64,000 bases of DNA from Polytrichum commune (GCA_950295325.1 OX485808.1:36102527-36166526), one strand, 5' to 3'; shown: positions 36,032 through 49,861, counted from the stretch's first letter. The notes: a model not told the origin generated them from the sequence alone. Translations and numbers: made by a program.

Positions 36032-36542
36032 ACAATTACAGATGTACTTAACTACACTGTTTTGTCTAATTAGTGTGGGTCACACTAATTCTTAATTACT
36101 CACAGTATACTTTGATTATAATTTGAAGTGGCCTCCTATAATTTCCAATGTGGAAATTTAATGTGGGTTTCTTCATCTTCGTATTTGGATGAAAATTCAA
36201 GGCAAGGCAAGTACTGTAAAACCAATGTGGGCCACACTAAATTCCAGCCCACCTGAATTTCCCACCCACACTAATTAGACAAAACAACATAGCACTTGGT
36301 TCTCCTTGTTGATTGAGATTTGGTTTCCAACAGTGGAAAATTTCCCGTGTATTAGAAGTAGCCAAGATGGAGCTCACCATTAAAGTGAAGGGGCCTATTA
36401 TAGGTCTAACTTAAATGTGAAGAATATGTAGATTTCATCTAAATGTATGCCTTGTAAATAATATGTTTTGTTTTTGGGGATTTCACACGGTTTAGAAAAT
36501 GTAGTGAAGGAATTTGGCAAATTGTTCCATTGAAAGTACATT

Positions 36543-36800
36543 GATTATTTCAATTGGTGAGGGAGGGCTAATGGTGAGTGTGGGAAATCAGTGAAGGTGA
36601 TACTCAATTTCTTTACGTTATGAAATTAATGCCACCAACATATCTATGAAGCATTGTTCATCGTGGCACCAGTCACTAAAAATACTATTCATAGCAGTTG
36701 TATCCACTAAAAAGTAGTAGCATTGTTCATCCTCAGATTATTCATTGACGAGCATGTGTTTGCATATAATTTTAACGATCACTCTACAAGCACGTTAGAA
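36543..36800. mobile_element. Inverted relative of the element at 8195-8567
   Basis: Shares, in opposite orientation, GGTGAGGGAGGGCTAA...GTGAGTGTGGGAAAT, short ATTCAT-rich blocks and a CACTCTACAAGCAC end segment. Ends are not precisely defined. Confidence 0.45.
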
Positions 36801-37887
36801 CACGCATCAAACTTCTTGAAAAGGTATGGTAAAAAGATGTGCATTCATAAATTTTGTATTGCTTAATAAAATGTTCAGCCCTCACAAATTTTGAGACTTG
36901 GCAAAATAGTGCGTGTTTTGAGAATTGATACCACACGCAGTAAATTTAAGACTACATTAGATATCCTTTTTTCACCAACTAGGGCATGCCCTGCAATAAA
37001 TCCATTTTATAGGATGCCATAAAGGGTACCATAAGATGTCCTAAAGTAACAGATCCTTGAAATGACACCCCCATAATTTCTTGATTTTGGGTTTCTTAAC
37101 ATTTTTGAAGAAATGTAAGAAGAATTGACCCAGATTTGCAAATGAGCTATAAGCATACCCACCCAAAAAATTGATGCAAATATTTTTGTTTTGAAGTGTG
37201 GCCCCTATGATTTGGTGGTGTAGTGTACCACTATTGTATCATTAGGTGAGAATGACAACAAAAATAGTAGTTTAACACATGAACATTATATACGAACAAA
37301 GGTATTGTTCATCTTTCAACTGGTCAACAACTTGCGATGGAATATGGTCATGGATGATTGAAATTTGGATGAAAAATCACTTGGTGAGTGATAGGATTTG
37401 CAACACTGTAAATCTGTAATCCCCCGACAAGATTATAAGGAATGACAAATAATGTTGGGTTAACTTTTAGTGTTGGTGACACTACACCGCGGTTTACGAT
37501 TAGCACTGAGCAAGACAATCAGAATTGGTGACACCAAATATCATATTTGGTGTAGTTTAATCCATGGTCATAAACGCACAAGACTACGGACCCTACAGCT
37601 ATGCATAACCCATAGTTTGGCTCACAAAATTCAATAGGTTCAAGAAAAAACTCATTTGTGGGTTAAAAAAAACTTGGACAGAATCTTCATCCAAATCAGC
37701 AACCTCCATCACCATAGCTGTTATTAAGTATAAGTGTCTCATAACCAGGACTCCAACTTGACATGTTGCCCATAGCTCAAAAAATGGAACTCATGTCATG
37801 AAGAGATAAAAATGACATGCCGAAGATCATCTTCAAAAGTGAGAGCGATAAACAATCACTTAGAAACAACTAAGCCTGATTGTTGTT
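36801..37887. other. Intergenic between dispersed repeats and the TPR gene
   Basis: No gene recognised. A 77-bp segment at 37480-37556 begins CACTACACCGCGG and ends GGTGTAGTT, possibly a short CACTACACC-family derivative. Confidence 0.45.
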
Positions 37888-40800
37888 TCACCTTCCTGAG
37901 TACTGATCAACGAGAGCCTTTGCTCTTGGAGGAGCCAGGTATCGTGCCTGCAAAACACACAAAAACAAAAATGCATTTTAAAATCCAAGATCTCAAGCAC
38001 ACTGCTGGCAACTTGAGAACAATTTATTGTTTTCCTTTCAGAAACAGGTTGCTTAAACCCCAAGCTTTAATGGGAACTCTGAGATAAAGCTGCCTAAGGT
38101 CGAAGTAGTACTAAGGTAGATGGGTCTTCAATGGTTACTTCCAAGCAAAATTAAATCCGGGCCATAGTCACTTTCCTCATAATTGTGGAAGCTTGTATGA
38201 AAAATCTTATTCATGATTCATGAAGTTGTGCTCATTAAATGGTCATATAGGTCCCCCCCCCCCCCAAATCATGTTGACTATTGAGCCTAAAATGATTATC
38301 ATATTTTGAGCACATAGTCCAATCTTTTTTCAACACATGTCATTCTAATATGTGTTCTTGGAGCCCCACCTAACCCCATACCACTCAAAAATAGGTGTCC
38401 AATTAAAATAAGTAACCGAATCAGGCACGTCTACCTTATGATATGGACTTTCCTAGCACTTAATTACCAGTGCACCCTACCCAATATGGTCCACCCAATC
38501 ATATTTTCAACCAATTGGGGGTACCCGAGTAAATTGAAAATTTTCAACCAAGAATGTGAGAACCTTAGGGGCTTGCCCTTAAGGGAGATAAGTGCAGGCT
38601 AGCTTGTCCACGCTCATTCAAGATGCTCACCTTTGAAAGAAAGCTATTACTCTTCGAGATTTCCCCAACTCTCAAGTTGCCCGATTCCAGGTCACTTAAA
38701 AATTAGACCAACTCAAATATGAAGTATCACAATACATCATGCTAGAATGGTCAAATTTCCCACGCCAATGATAATTCACCTGAATAAACATGCGTTCCGC
38801 ATCACCCTTACTCCCTTGATCCTTCAGTAGAATACCCTGTCACAAATAATATGGTACATAGTCAGGTAATATAACCTCTAATCATCATTTTAACTGTTTT
38901 CCTTCTGATTAAAAAATAAGACTCCTAAGAAATGAATGAAAGTTTTTATTGTCAAAGGCTTTCCAAGCAAAGCCCAGCTACAAGATGACTAAGTATTTTG
39001 TGGTAGTATTGAGAACAATTGTGCCATATGTGGACTCTCTTTTGTTTGCAATGATTTAGCACTTGGACAAAAATGTACCTTAGCCAAGTAGCCCCGAAAA
39101 TCATCAGGGTGGGTAGCAATTAAGTTGTCATAAACAGCTATTGCATCCCCAGAGTGGCCTTGCCAAGATGAATATGCTTTTCCCAGCAACATTTCCACCT
39201 GCTCCATTGTCTCAAGTCAGTTCCTTAACAATTGTTAAAGACTTTACCACTTGTACAAGCTAGATGTAGAGGACCACAAACTTTCGCCTTATAAGGTAAG
39301 TGGGCCTAAAATGGACACTTCTAGCTCAGAACCTGCTTCTCCTAGGATATCAAACCTGAGATAAGTACAAGATGTTTAGCGAATCCAACTTGAGGCCATA
39401 GCCATTTTCCTCATAATTTTCGGAGCTCAAATAAATATGTTATTTGTTATCAGAATGAAGATTCCATTCCTTCTTGAAGATCATATAGGTCTCCTCAATT
39501 AGGTAGCCAATGAACCTAGAATACTTAACAAATTACAAGCATATACTCCAATCTATTTAACTCATGTCTTTTGGTGTCCGATCTTAGACCCACACCTAAC
39601 CACACACCACTCAAATATAGGTGTCCAATTAAGATAAGTAACCGAATTACCTTAAATCCAGGACTGAAGAGCAGATCCAAGCATATTATATTGCATCAGG
39701 TGAAGTGAAGGAAGAATATTGAGATATCAAGCCCATGGATTCAAGCCCAAAAGGCATCTCGTTTAGCTATCTGACATTCATTAAGCATCGCAGAAGTTCA
39801 CATGCAATCAATGCTCCACTCAAAATTTCACTACTGTCTGTCACTTTTGCAACCTTCAGTTCCCATATCCAATATAATATGCTAACAACTTGTAATAAGA
39901 TCCTGCTCCAATGAGAACTTGTTTATAGATTTATGTGCAGTAAACAGGTCATGCAACACAACCATATGATCCTCTCTGGATACCAAAACACATCAGGAGA
40001 GCAACACCCACTGACCGTTTGAAAATCTTTAAACTTGGAAACATAGGGTTAGCATCCTACTCCGGAACTTACTTGCACAGGGTCAATGGATTCGTCATTC
40101 TGTGTGGCTTCTGTTTTCATCTCATTGCCACTCATACTTCCTGCTCTGGGTTGATTGCCTTCATTAAGTCGAGCTCTTGCTGCAAGCATCTCTCCAACAG
40201 CCTGCATACCATCAACACCCATCCCATGAACCTCTATTTTCTTCGATTTAGCATGACTGTAGTGGTCAGGCCAAGCTTTTTATATTTGATTTGCTAACAT
40301 GGCTATTCCTGATTGGTTACTACAAATTATCACCCATAGTCAATGACCCTGCCATGGCATGACCACTACATCCAATAAGGGACATGTGTTGCCTTGTCAT
40401 CAATTGTAGTAGGCACCTAATACCTACCTCACTGCAGTACGTTGGCCGCCTACTACATGTTGTGACAGGGTTGCTCACATTTATTACCTCGCCATTGGAA
40501 TAGTTGGTGGCAGACTATCTGAATCCCTAGAGATAACAGATTATGCCACTTTTTCTCTTCCAATGTAGTTGAAAATGAGGCACACTTTGTATTGTAATGT
40601 TGATTCCATTACATAGTTTGCAGGACCCACAGTTGTGTGGAGTGGAAGAAATCCTAACCCCTTCATAGAGCACAAGCAATTTCTACCAAAAAAAAAGATT
40701 ATAGGCAACCTCTTGCTTTTTCTAAGATTGTGTGTGTGATTGTGCAACCTCCAAGGGGTGGATTTTAGAGCATAAAGTTAATGAATTAGACATGACAGAA

Positions 40801-43800
40801 GATACAGGCAGAAGCATTATTACCTCACTAGGTTTGTTATCAGCAACAAGAGCACTGACTAGGCCTTGCAGTAAGCCAATTGAATCTTTATTGGAAACCT
40901 GCAATCACAAGCTATTCATAAGTTCAAGAATAAGAAGCAACTAAAGGAAGAAGATGTTGTCATCAGCATCACCACCAGAACGGAAATACATGTAAAAGTA
41001 ACAAAGACAGATTTAATACCATTATAAATTCCAGATTTCCCAAAATTGCAGGTTGCCATTCAATTGTAACATGAGGTACAAACTACCTCAAATTTATTGA
41101 ATGGACAAAAATTCGGGGATCAACGTTTATACTAGACAAACTAAGATACAAAAAAGTGAATTGATGCATCAAAAATGAATACATCTACAAGAGTAAGGTT
41201 AGGTGCCCACCCTAACAGCACTGCGATACACATTGGCGCTTCCTGCATAGTCACCAGCTTCATAGCGAACTTCACCGAGTAGCCGTTGCGCTTCTGCGTC
41301 ATTTGGTGTAATCTAATCCCAACCAGCAGACAGACATTAAGAATTGATTCCTGATTTGTCACTCAAAAAACTACATATTAGAGTTGTTCCTATCCATAAA
41401 GTCTCCAGGTCAAACTTCGGGTGAGTTGACTAAGTTGAGTGTGAGGGGGTATGCATGAAGTGACCCAAGTTAGTAAGGTTTAAATTTGGCATGCTAAAAG
41501 AATGGAACCGGGTTATTCAAAACCAGCTTTCCAGTTTGTCACACTAGGATCAATGGGCCAAGCTAGCCTTGCATTTCAAGGAAGAGGTTGGTGATTTGAT
41601 TCCTGGCTGTGAAATCTCCTCTCTACTTGAAGGAAAACTTGCCAGGTGGTCAACTGCCTCCTGTGCTTTCGCGCTGGCCTGTTGGCCTTCTGTCTCATAT
41701 AATATAATAAAATAAAATAAAATAAAATAAAACATTTTTTTTAAATAAAGAAGAAGCTAGCCTTGCATTTAGGTCAAACTTCGGGTGAGTTGACTAAGCT
41801 GAGTGTGAGGGGGTATGCATGACGTGACCCAAGTTAGTAAGGCTTGAATTTAACATGCTAACAGAATGGAACCGGGTCATTCAAAACCAGCTTTCCAGTT
41901 TCTCATACTAGGATCTTCTCTTCTTTTTTTTGAGACAGGAGGCCAACAGGTGAATGTCAAACAATAAACAGCAAAGAAGTCGCGGCCACTTCGAGAGGAG
42001 GCGGGACCCCTTGGGCACGACACACCGCCATGTTGTCATACTAGGTTCAATGGGCCAAGCTAGCCTTGCATTTAGGTCAAACTTCGGGTGAGTTGACTAA
42101 GTTGAGTATGAGGGGTATCCATGAAGTGACCAAATTTAGTAAGGCTTGAATTTAATATGCTAAAAGAATGGAACCGGGTTATTCAAAACCAGCTTACCAG
42201 TTTGTTACACTAGGATCGATGGGCCAAGCTAGCCTTGCATTTAGGGTGGCTGGTCCCATGGGACAAAGCCTATTTTAGATCCTATAGTTGTCTCAAATGT
42301 TTTGGATTGAAACAGGAGGTCCAAGGAGTTTCACCCAACTTTCAAAATTAGGCTACTACACAAGAAGTTTCAGTGAGCTCTTAATAGAAAACTCCTTCAA
42401 ACAGCACCAAACTCCTTGTTAGATCCCTCTTTGAGAGACTTGGCGGATATCTCTAATGTCTGCCATCGTTCTAAACAAGCCCAGACTTTCACACCAATGT
42501 GTATCACCAAGCTCTGGATGTGATCGGACGAATGATTTTAAAACGTAAAATGTCCAAAGAAGACTTCTGTGACAGTTGCCATCTTAGCTCAAGAATAACT
42601 AAATTATTACAAATGTAGAAGAACAATTGGCATAATTGGTCTGCTCTGAACCTGGACAAGCTTAGTGAGGTAGGTCGCAGACTTGCTGTACTCTCCCAAC
42701 TCAGCATAGGTGACACCTGCACCCTGTACATATCAAACACATGTCAAAATCCATCCTATATATTTTTTGGTTTTTTTCGTTTAAATCCTTTTTGTGATTC
42801 CCAATCAACAACAGGAAATATTGATCGGACATACATGAACAGACTTCACAGACAGTATATTTATCAATTTCAATATTTAATTAGTCCTGGACGTTTTGAT
42901 GGAATTAAATTCTTCATTTTGGCATTAACATAGTTAGCAATGAATGACTCATATGATCTAAGGTTATTATAAAACCCTGACCAATACACTTCGTTCACTA
43001 TAGTTTTGAAGTACACTTACCATAGTAAACACGGATATTAAAGCACAAAACAAAATCTTAAAGTGATCAAAACTTTGATAGAGTGAACTTTCTAGTAACT
43101 AGTCACAGTGTGCAACCGAATTAAAAAGTACAACAGAAAATTATTAAGTACTCTACAACAAGCTGATTTTGGATGAAGATCTCACTTCAAGCGCATCTCG
43201 ATCCGCTGGGGTTGACTTCAAAGTCTCTTCAAACTTCTCAACTTGAGCCTGCAACAAGTGCAAAATTTGACCCAAGTGGATGACATCAATAAGTTGCATA
43301 CCATCATGAACTTTGAAATGGTGGTGTATAATGTAGTTAGACTATTATACATGCATTGATCTTATGTAACAATTTGCTTGCCAGTAGTATAATATGACAC
43401 ATAGTAAACGAGAGTAAACAATAAAGTACTATTCTACTTTAATTGAAAGCATATGATGTTATTTCAACATTTTTATGATCTTCACATCATAATTTATGTC
43501 ACCCCACTGCATGGTTATGAACTGGTTGGGTTGTACCTGAAGTTTTGCAGCTTCTTCAGGAGGCAGCTGTTTCTGCTCCACTTGTGTGCCTGAATCTCCA
43601 CTTGGACTAAAAACCAAACAAATAGAATCAGAAGTGCGAAGTAAACTTCAGGGTGGAGAAACAATTGCCAAAGTGACATGAGAACAATGAACCTTAGGAA
43701 AGTCAGTAATGGAAGACTACCATATATATCTAATTTAGTGTGGCATCAATAGTAATGTGTCACATATTCATTGTGGAACACGTTGATATTCAAACTCTTT

Positions 43801-46800
43801 AAAACTGATATGCTGTCTTGTTACAAACTACTGAAGCTTCATGTCACAGAGGGAACTTGTTTTTTTGTTCTGATGATATTAACCCACATTAATCTACTTC
43901 AATGACAACGTGGCCCATGATAATAAACATTAGAGAGAAAGATAGAATGTGACCCATGATAATCAATCTATGATTCATTGTTGTGGATTGATGATAAATA
44001 GTATAGCAAACAATGCCAATTGTGGACAAAGCTTATGCAAAATCACCTGCCAGAAGGCAAGAAGTCTCCAAGGGCAAAAATTGCTCCGAACACCAAGACT
44101 GCCACTCCAATACCAATCTGTTTACACCATCATGAAATCTGAATGACTATTAATACCAGTGATCTTAACAACAACACATCCAACTGTGAATTAAGAAGAA
44201 TTGAAAAATAACGATAAACATCAGTGTTGAACTGTGAAGTATAGGTATTTGATCCATACCCTTGCCACAATGCTGTCGGTCCATTTAGCGTCTGCGGGTG
44301 CAGAAGGAGGCGGTGCATCATAATCAATAGGCAAAAATTTCTTTTGATCTTCCTGACTTTTTAAAGCTGCAGCCTTCCTGAATGCAACTACCATGCCATG
44401 CCAGTTGAAATCTCTTCGCAACAAATTATTTGTCAAAGAATGCACTAACGGCAGGAAAAGAGTGAATCAACATGGTTCTATAAGAATCAAGTTACCTCTT
44501 GATTTCTGCAAGACGTTCTTCAAATAGCTTCTCATCCCCAACTATTACTTTCTTCTCCTCTTGCGCCTCTCCACCTAAGACTGGAGCTTCCTCAGACGCT
44601 GCCAAAAAAATACTTCATATTGAATAATATTTAACACAGAAGGAGCCACTCAATCGAATCACATGGTCGAAAAGCATACAACATTGAACACTAGAATCCT
44701 ACAACACATGAGTGCACATCCCTGCTAAGGTCATGGTTACTCCGAATTATGCAAATAGTGAAACTTGGATTTAGGGGCCTTGTAAAAGTTCTGCACTACC
44801 TTGACAACCTCAAATTAATGACAAATCGTACAAACAATTCTTTGTTTGTATAAAAATTTATTTCATTTTTTCCATGATCTCCAGAGGACCATATTGATCA
44901 ATTTGATTTACACATTTGAGATCTACAACAAACAATAAAATGATCAAAGCTTATACCCATAGAGGTTGGAGTTTCATCGCCTTTTTGCTTCCCTTCAAGA
45001 ATTTGCCTGAAGTAAATAACCAGTCAGAATACAAACATACAAAAACGTTCTTGGAGAAGGGTGAAAACAGATACTACTTTCGAACCTTGAAATTTACACC
45101 GCGTCATAGAAAAGAAAATGATGATTCAGCCAAAACATAAGTACTTACTGGGCTCGAGTGACAGGGTCCTCTTTTTTGGGTTGAAACTGACTGCTCCTCT
45201 GCAAAAGAGAAAGACAAACTTGCCCTTACTGAATCCAAGCGAAGAAATCAAGGGCATTTTGTTTACTTTAGAGCAAGCCCCCACTGATTGCTGTATCCAT
45301 ATCCATAACACTTATTATAGATGAAAAGTGGATATTACGTTAAGAAGTATGGTGAGATGTCACCCACCCACCACCATATCTATATTTGAATGTAGAAAGT
45401 GGATATGGTTATCCACGTTTTCCAACAAATTGAGCCCATTTCTTGCGACCGCAAAACTCTCAACAAACATAATGAAGCGAGCAATCAATGACCTTGGTTC
45501 CTTTCGAACTTCCACCTAAAGGTGTTTGCTTAACCTAAAATAGGTTAGAGTACTTGAAATGATGAGCTCTTTACCATGTTTTTTTTGCACAACAACGTCA
45601 AATCAAAAAAAATCCCTCATATGGAGGTATGGATTCAGTAACTGGTGGGAGAATGCACCCGCATCTGCATCCGCAATGCAAAAAGTGGATGGATGCAGGA
45701 GGATGTTAGGATTCAGATACAGCAACTGGTGGGCTTTCTCTTGGATTGATCAGATTTTAAGCAGAGACAACTCTAACCGGCCCATCAAACTTGAGCACCA
45801 TGATCACAAAGAGCATCTTGAAGCTTCAAAGATTTTCTCAGCTTTGATGTAAAATCTCCCCTCCACTGATGCATATCCTACGTGCAGGTCAGATTAGGCG
45901 TTAATTAACTTCATTTTTCCCAAATATGCCATATGTCATCATGTGATTGGTTGAAACATCTTAAAATGTGTCGTGAAAAGTGAATTTAGGCAGAGACGTG
46001 CCCAATCAGACCTGAATATACGGTACATCTACATGGTGTTGATAATCAGACCTTTGTCTTCTTAACAGGTTGTGGACCAAAGCCTGACTTGCTCTTCTCT
46101 GCAGCGCGCACAATTGTTCGTCCCCTTCGCCAACATTGAGTTGAAGGGAGGTCAGATATGCTCAACAATGACCTTAACACATTACTTCTGCTATATCCAA
46201 GCTGGAATAGACATTTGTCAACCTTGCACACCTGCCACCACACCGAGTTGGAATAATAATTTAGGTCACAAAAAATGGATCAGAAAGGTGTTAATATAGA
46301 TCTTTTGTGAGTGACCTTTAATTGGCACCCAGAGTAACACAGACAATCTCCCAGAGCTTGAGGAGCTTAGTGGCTTATGAGTTGACCTAGCGATCTCATC
46401 AACTTCTGAATAAAAAAATGCTCATGTCTGTGCTATATTTTTATTGCAGCACTTGATCATTTCATCCCCATGTTATTCTGGAAATTTTGCTACAACCTAT
46501 GGACAGACAGAACTCTGGGGTCTCTAGGATAATGAACGGAGATATTGCAATTGAGTTCAGAGTTTTTTGACCTTTTCCGGGACATGTGATTGCCTAACCC
46601 ATGGCTGAGGTTCCAAACCCACTAGACAACCTAAGTTCAATTAATGGGCAATGTTACACTCCACCTGTTTTCTGACTCAAACTAGCCTTATGATCAATAA
46701 GTTGCAGGGCTCACATACTCATCAAATCTGTGCAGGGTTTTAGTCCATAAACTGTGTAGGATAACATGTGCCCAACATTAATGGCAAACAGATACTGACT

Positions 46801-47932
46801 ACGTGTATTAAAGTTCTAGTAAAATTGAGCTACACCAATGTTGTTGGATTGTTGCAAGACAGAAAAAGAATAGTGATATTGTGAGCTAAAATAATCGTCA
46901 TCCTGGAATCCCTATGGACCAGTCTGTGATGAAATTGCACTAAAAATTGCGTATCCCTGCCATACCTTGCCTTCAACCCTAATTGGCAATGTGGATTAAA
47001 AAGAATGGAAAGGAGACACTAATTTCAAAATTATCCTCGAATACTCATCTGATCTCTGTAGGATTTAGACAATTAACTGTATTATTTAAACCATAGTACA
47101 AAGTCGGATAACCTGTGTCAAACATTGTTAGCAAACAAATACTTACTGACTGACTACGTGTGTATGATTCTGGTAAATTTGAGCTACACCAATGTTGTTG
47201 GATTCATGATTGCAAGACAGAAGAAACTAGTAACACTGTGAGTGCAAATGCACATCATCCTGGAAACCCCACAAACCAGTCTGTGATGAATTTGCACTAA
47301 AACGTGCGTATCTTCTGCCATACATTTGCCTTCAACCCTAATTTGCGATGTGGATTTGTGCGAATGCAAGAAGACACTAAATCCCAATTTTCCTAATTCA
47401 AATTCAAAACCAGTCTGTTTTCTAATCGAAACTAGCCTCATGATCAATTTGCACGGTTCACATACTCATCTGATCTCTGTAGGGCTAAGACCAGAAAATG
47501 TGCCGGATAACATGTCTCAAACATTGTTAGCAAACAGAGACTGTCAACTACGTAATTGAAACTCTGGTCAACTTGAGCTACACCAATGCTGTTAGATTGT
47601 TGCAAGACAGAAGGAGACTAGTGATATTGTGAACGCAAAGACTCGTCATCCTGGAAACTCCATGGACCAGTCTTGATGAATTTGCACTAAAAACTGTGTG
47701 TCCCCCTACCATACCTTGCCTTCTACCCTAATTGGCAATGTGGAATTGAGAGAATGAAAAGGAGGCACCAATTTCAAAATTCTGTGTCAATTACATCCCT
47801 AGTGACAGAAAGCCTCACAAGTGCAGAGGAATCTACTTGTCTTGCTCCACGACTTCTTGCAAGAATGCATGGAGATACTGGTGATGATGATGATGCAACT
47901 CCAACAGCCATGCCTTCAAAATTGGCCATCAT
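37888..47932 (-). CDS. Plastid-targeted, membrane-anchored TPR protein, 16 exons
   Basis: Probable chloroplast scaffold or assembly factor; its partner is unknown. Exons (minus strand): 47932-47819 (alternative end 47795), 46201-46052 (alternative start 46231), 45198-45149, 45006-44957, 44598-44496, 44413-44260, 44117-44047, 43606-43537, 43248-43186, 42723-42652, 41312-41211, 40898-40824, 40201-40073, 39198-39079, 38836-38780 and 37947-37888 (TGA). All phases agree, giving about 479 aa. The Ser/Arg-rich N-terminus leading to TIVRAAEKSKSGFGPQP looks like a transit peptide. A basic, acidic-patched linker follows, then one hydrophobic helix (IGIGVAVLVFGAIFALGDF). TPR-like helices continue to the C-terminus, including AVYDNLIATHPDDFRGYLAK and DAERMFIQARYLAP. 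I recall an uncharacterised plant plastid TPR family like Arabidopsis At1g78915. The first two exons are the least certain. Confidence 0.87.
38100..38443. mobile_element. MITE of the AAGGTAGACGTGCC family, TPR intron 15
   Basis: Starts near CTAAGGTAGATGGGTC and ends with the inverse GGCACGTCTACCTTATG. It actually lies just before the TPR stop-codon exon on the plus axis and contains a 12-base C run. Non-coding. Confidence 0.5.
39293..39653. mobile_element. MITE of the AAGGTAGACGTGCC family, TPR intron 13
   Basis: Ends AAGGTAAGTGGGCCTAAA and the inverse around GTAACCGAATTACCTT. The interior matches the copies in OMT introns. Non-coding. Confidence 0.6.
41560..41770 (+). mobile_element. 5'-truncated SINE with 17-bp target-site duplication
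   Basis: The body 41577-41753 carries the B-box region TTGGTGATTTGATTCCTGGC and the core GTGAAATCTCCTCTCTACTT, and ends in an (AAAAT)n-type tail. It is flanked by perfect AAGCTAGCCTTGCATTT repeats (41560-41576 and 41754-41770). The same target is unoccupied in the neighbouring repeat copies near 42057 and 42226. Confidence 0.88.
41925..41952 (-). mobile_element. SINE 3'-end fragment
   Basis: TTTTTTTGAGACAGGAGGCC is the inverse of the tail junction of the SINE at 41577 (GGCCTTCTGTCTCA), so a short inverted 3' fragment sits here. Confidence 0.5.
46650..47790. repeat. About 380-bp repeat, three copies, TPR intron 1
   Basis: The blocks GAGCTACACCAATG, GTTGCAAGACAGAA, CATCCTGGAA and CCCTAATTGGCAATGTGGA recur in the same order three times. 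The last copy reaches the 3' edge of the first coding exon. Divergence is moderate. Confidence 0.75.
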
Positions 47933-48172
47933 ATCCGCAGATTTTTCTCAAACGTCCACCGCTCAACGCAATCCCTTGAGTTTTAGTACATCCTTAAACC
48001 CCTTCATCTTCTCACCATTGCAGCCGCAATTCAGACAAGTGAATCTTTTTTGTGCCCCAACTTATCGATTCTTCCCTTCACCGGAGTACTACTATCAACT
48101 ACCAACGAACGCAACGCCACTGTAGGGACAAGACCAACCCTCTCGGATGTTCGAGCTCCGCCACTAAGAAGG

Positions 48173-48182
48173 TGACACGTGG
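48173..48182 (-). promoter_or_regulatory. G-box/ABRE-like CCACGTGTCA upstream of the TPR gene
   Basis: The palindromic core CACGTG (48176-48181) lies about 245 bp upstream of the proposed start codon in a GC-richer segment. G-boxes commonly bind bZIP or bHLH factors in light- or ABA-responsive plant promoters. Function here is inferred from position. Confidence 0.4.
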
Positions 48183-48279
48183 GAGGATGGAGGATGCGGA
48201 TTGGCTGTTAGAGGATGGGGTCCGGTCCCGGGGTGGCAACTCTCCCTTTTAGAACACTTGCTTCTAAATCACTTCTTAT

Positions 48280-49379
48280 ATTATATAAGTATTTCTAATA
48301 GATTTATGATTTGTTCTTTCACAAAGTGGAGACACATGTTTGGAAAGAAGGCTTTGAAAGGACTCCATTGATATGATTTGTGTTCAATTAAGGCAAGGTG
48401 TGCGTTTTTTTTGTTTTAGAATAGTTATAAAATCAATTAGAAGTAATTGTCTGAATCAGGGTGCATCATCTAGACCCCCTAGGTGTTGAGTTTCTTAGAA
48501 TTTGTAGTTTTTAAACTTATTTATAATGCCAAAGCAGCTCCAAAAATTTGCTACTTAGAAATGGTTTAGCAGCTCTAAATCAAGTTCTAATAACTGTAAC
48601 CCATGCGAGTGCCACCACGTGTAAGGTAGATGAGGCTAATTAGGTTAGCTTCCTTAATCGGACACCTACTCTTGGCTCCTAATTGACAGTACAATCACTT
48701 TAATTTGGTAGGTGCATAATACATGGTGATTTAGTTGCATGTCGCCTTAATGATATTTGGGTTAGTCATCTTTTCAAAAGTCAAACTACACCCATCATCT
48801 TCCATAATGAAGAGTGCTATCTACCAAGCTATGACACGCTTTATTTTTTGTGTCCAAGGTGGGCAAATTAGGAGGCATTATGTGCTTGTGAGGTGTTGAC
48901 CAACTTGTATTGTCTTAAAAATTAAATTAGCAACACTTTATCTTACATGTGACCACTTTAGAGACATGACACAACCAATTTGGCATTCAACTTGGTTTTC
49001 ATTGGCAAATGATCCCATGTAGAATCTTCTAATGACATTGTCCATGTATACAACATTGAACGATAAAAGAGTTCCCCTTTATAACACCACATTGGGAAGT
49101 AAAGAATCTTTGATTCCGGAGCCTAGATCAACACCTTCCTCAACTCCGATTCCAACGGTTTCAAATTATTTGGTCATGATTCGCAATTGCTAAACCTACT
49201 CAAGCTTCTAATGCTCAAATCCATCGGCTGGATGATTCTACATTGCTAGAGTTGTCCACATTAGCCTCATCTACCTTAGTTACCTTCACGGTTTCTTCCT
49301 TTGCACCCAAAGCAACATTTTCGAAGTTCCCTTATTTCCTCATCTTCGTAGCCTCTCATCATCATCACAACTCTACTCT
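48280..49379. other. Intergenic, nothing recognised
   Basis: AT-rich; a short fragment near 48620-48690 (GTAAGGTAGATGAGGC) resembles the AAGGTAGACGTGCC MITE end. No gene recognised. Confidence 0.45.
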
Positions 49380-49531
49380 CACTACAAGCATTTGAGACTT
49401 GGGCAACACATCCTACCTCAATGAACATTGTATTGCGTCATTGAACACATTGGATATCTATTATGGTGGTAGATTTGCACACTCTTTGATCAACACAAGA
49501 CGTATTGCACAAGTCTCATATGCTTGTAGTG
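49380..49531. mobile_element. MITE with CACTACAAG termini, 152 bp
   Basis: Left end CACTACAAGCATTTGAGACT and right end AGTCTCATATGCTTGTAGTG are nearly perfect inverses. Flanking trinucleotides are TCT and TTT. Best-preserved member of the family in this window. Confidence 0.75.
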
Positions 49532-49689
49532 TTTGCATGATCCATTAAGGTAAGTGTGACTTAAATGCACACTTTGAGCTCTACACCCACTTCTCGCACG
49601 ATATGAAACACATAGTTAGCATGAGGTGATTGCCGGTTTAAATCATTTCCTTAGCCATTCGATTCATAATTGTAAGGCATGTGGGTTTA

Positions 49690-49861
49690 GATTTTTGGAC
49701 ATAATCGGTCGAGGTCCTAGTGGTTCCAAGTCCAAACGGTTACATGTTGACATCTTTCACGTTTTCTTTTATTTAATTGAGTATTCTCCAAATCCCTCTA
49801 AAATGATGGGTTATTTTCAAGAAGTCTTGAACGTCAACCAGTTATTTCTCAAACTCAACTA
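49690..49861 (+). repeat. Dispersed repeat copy (GGTTACATGTTGACATCTTT family)
   Basis: Collinear with 26554-26703 from GGTCGAGGTCCTAGTGG to CAGTTATTTCTCAAACTCAA. Confidence 0.6.

Larger units (their letters stand above)
41407..42245. repeat. About 170-bp repeat, three copies, in a TPR intron
   Basis: GTCAAACTTCGGGTGAGTTG starts near-identical segments at 41410, 41773 and 42079. Each ends around GGGCCAAGCTAGCCTTGCAT where intact. A SINE separates the first two copies, and a fragment containing an inverted SINE tail separates the next. Confidence 0.8.
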
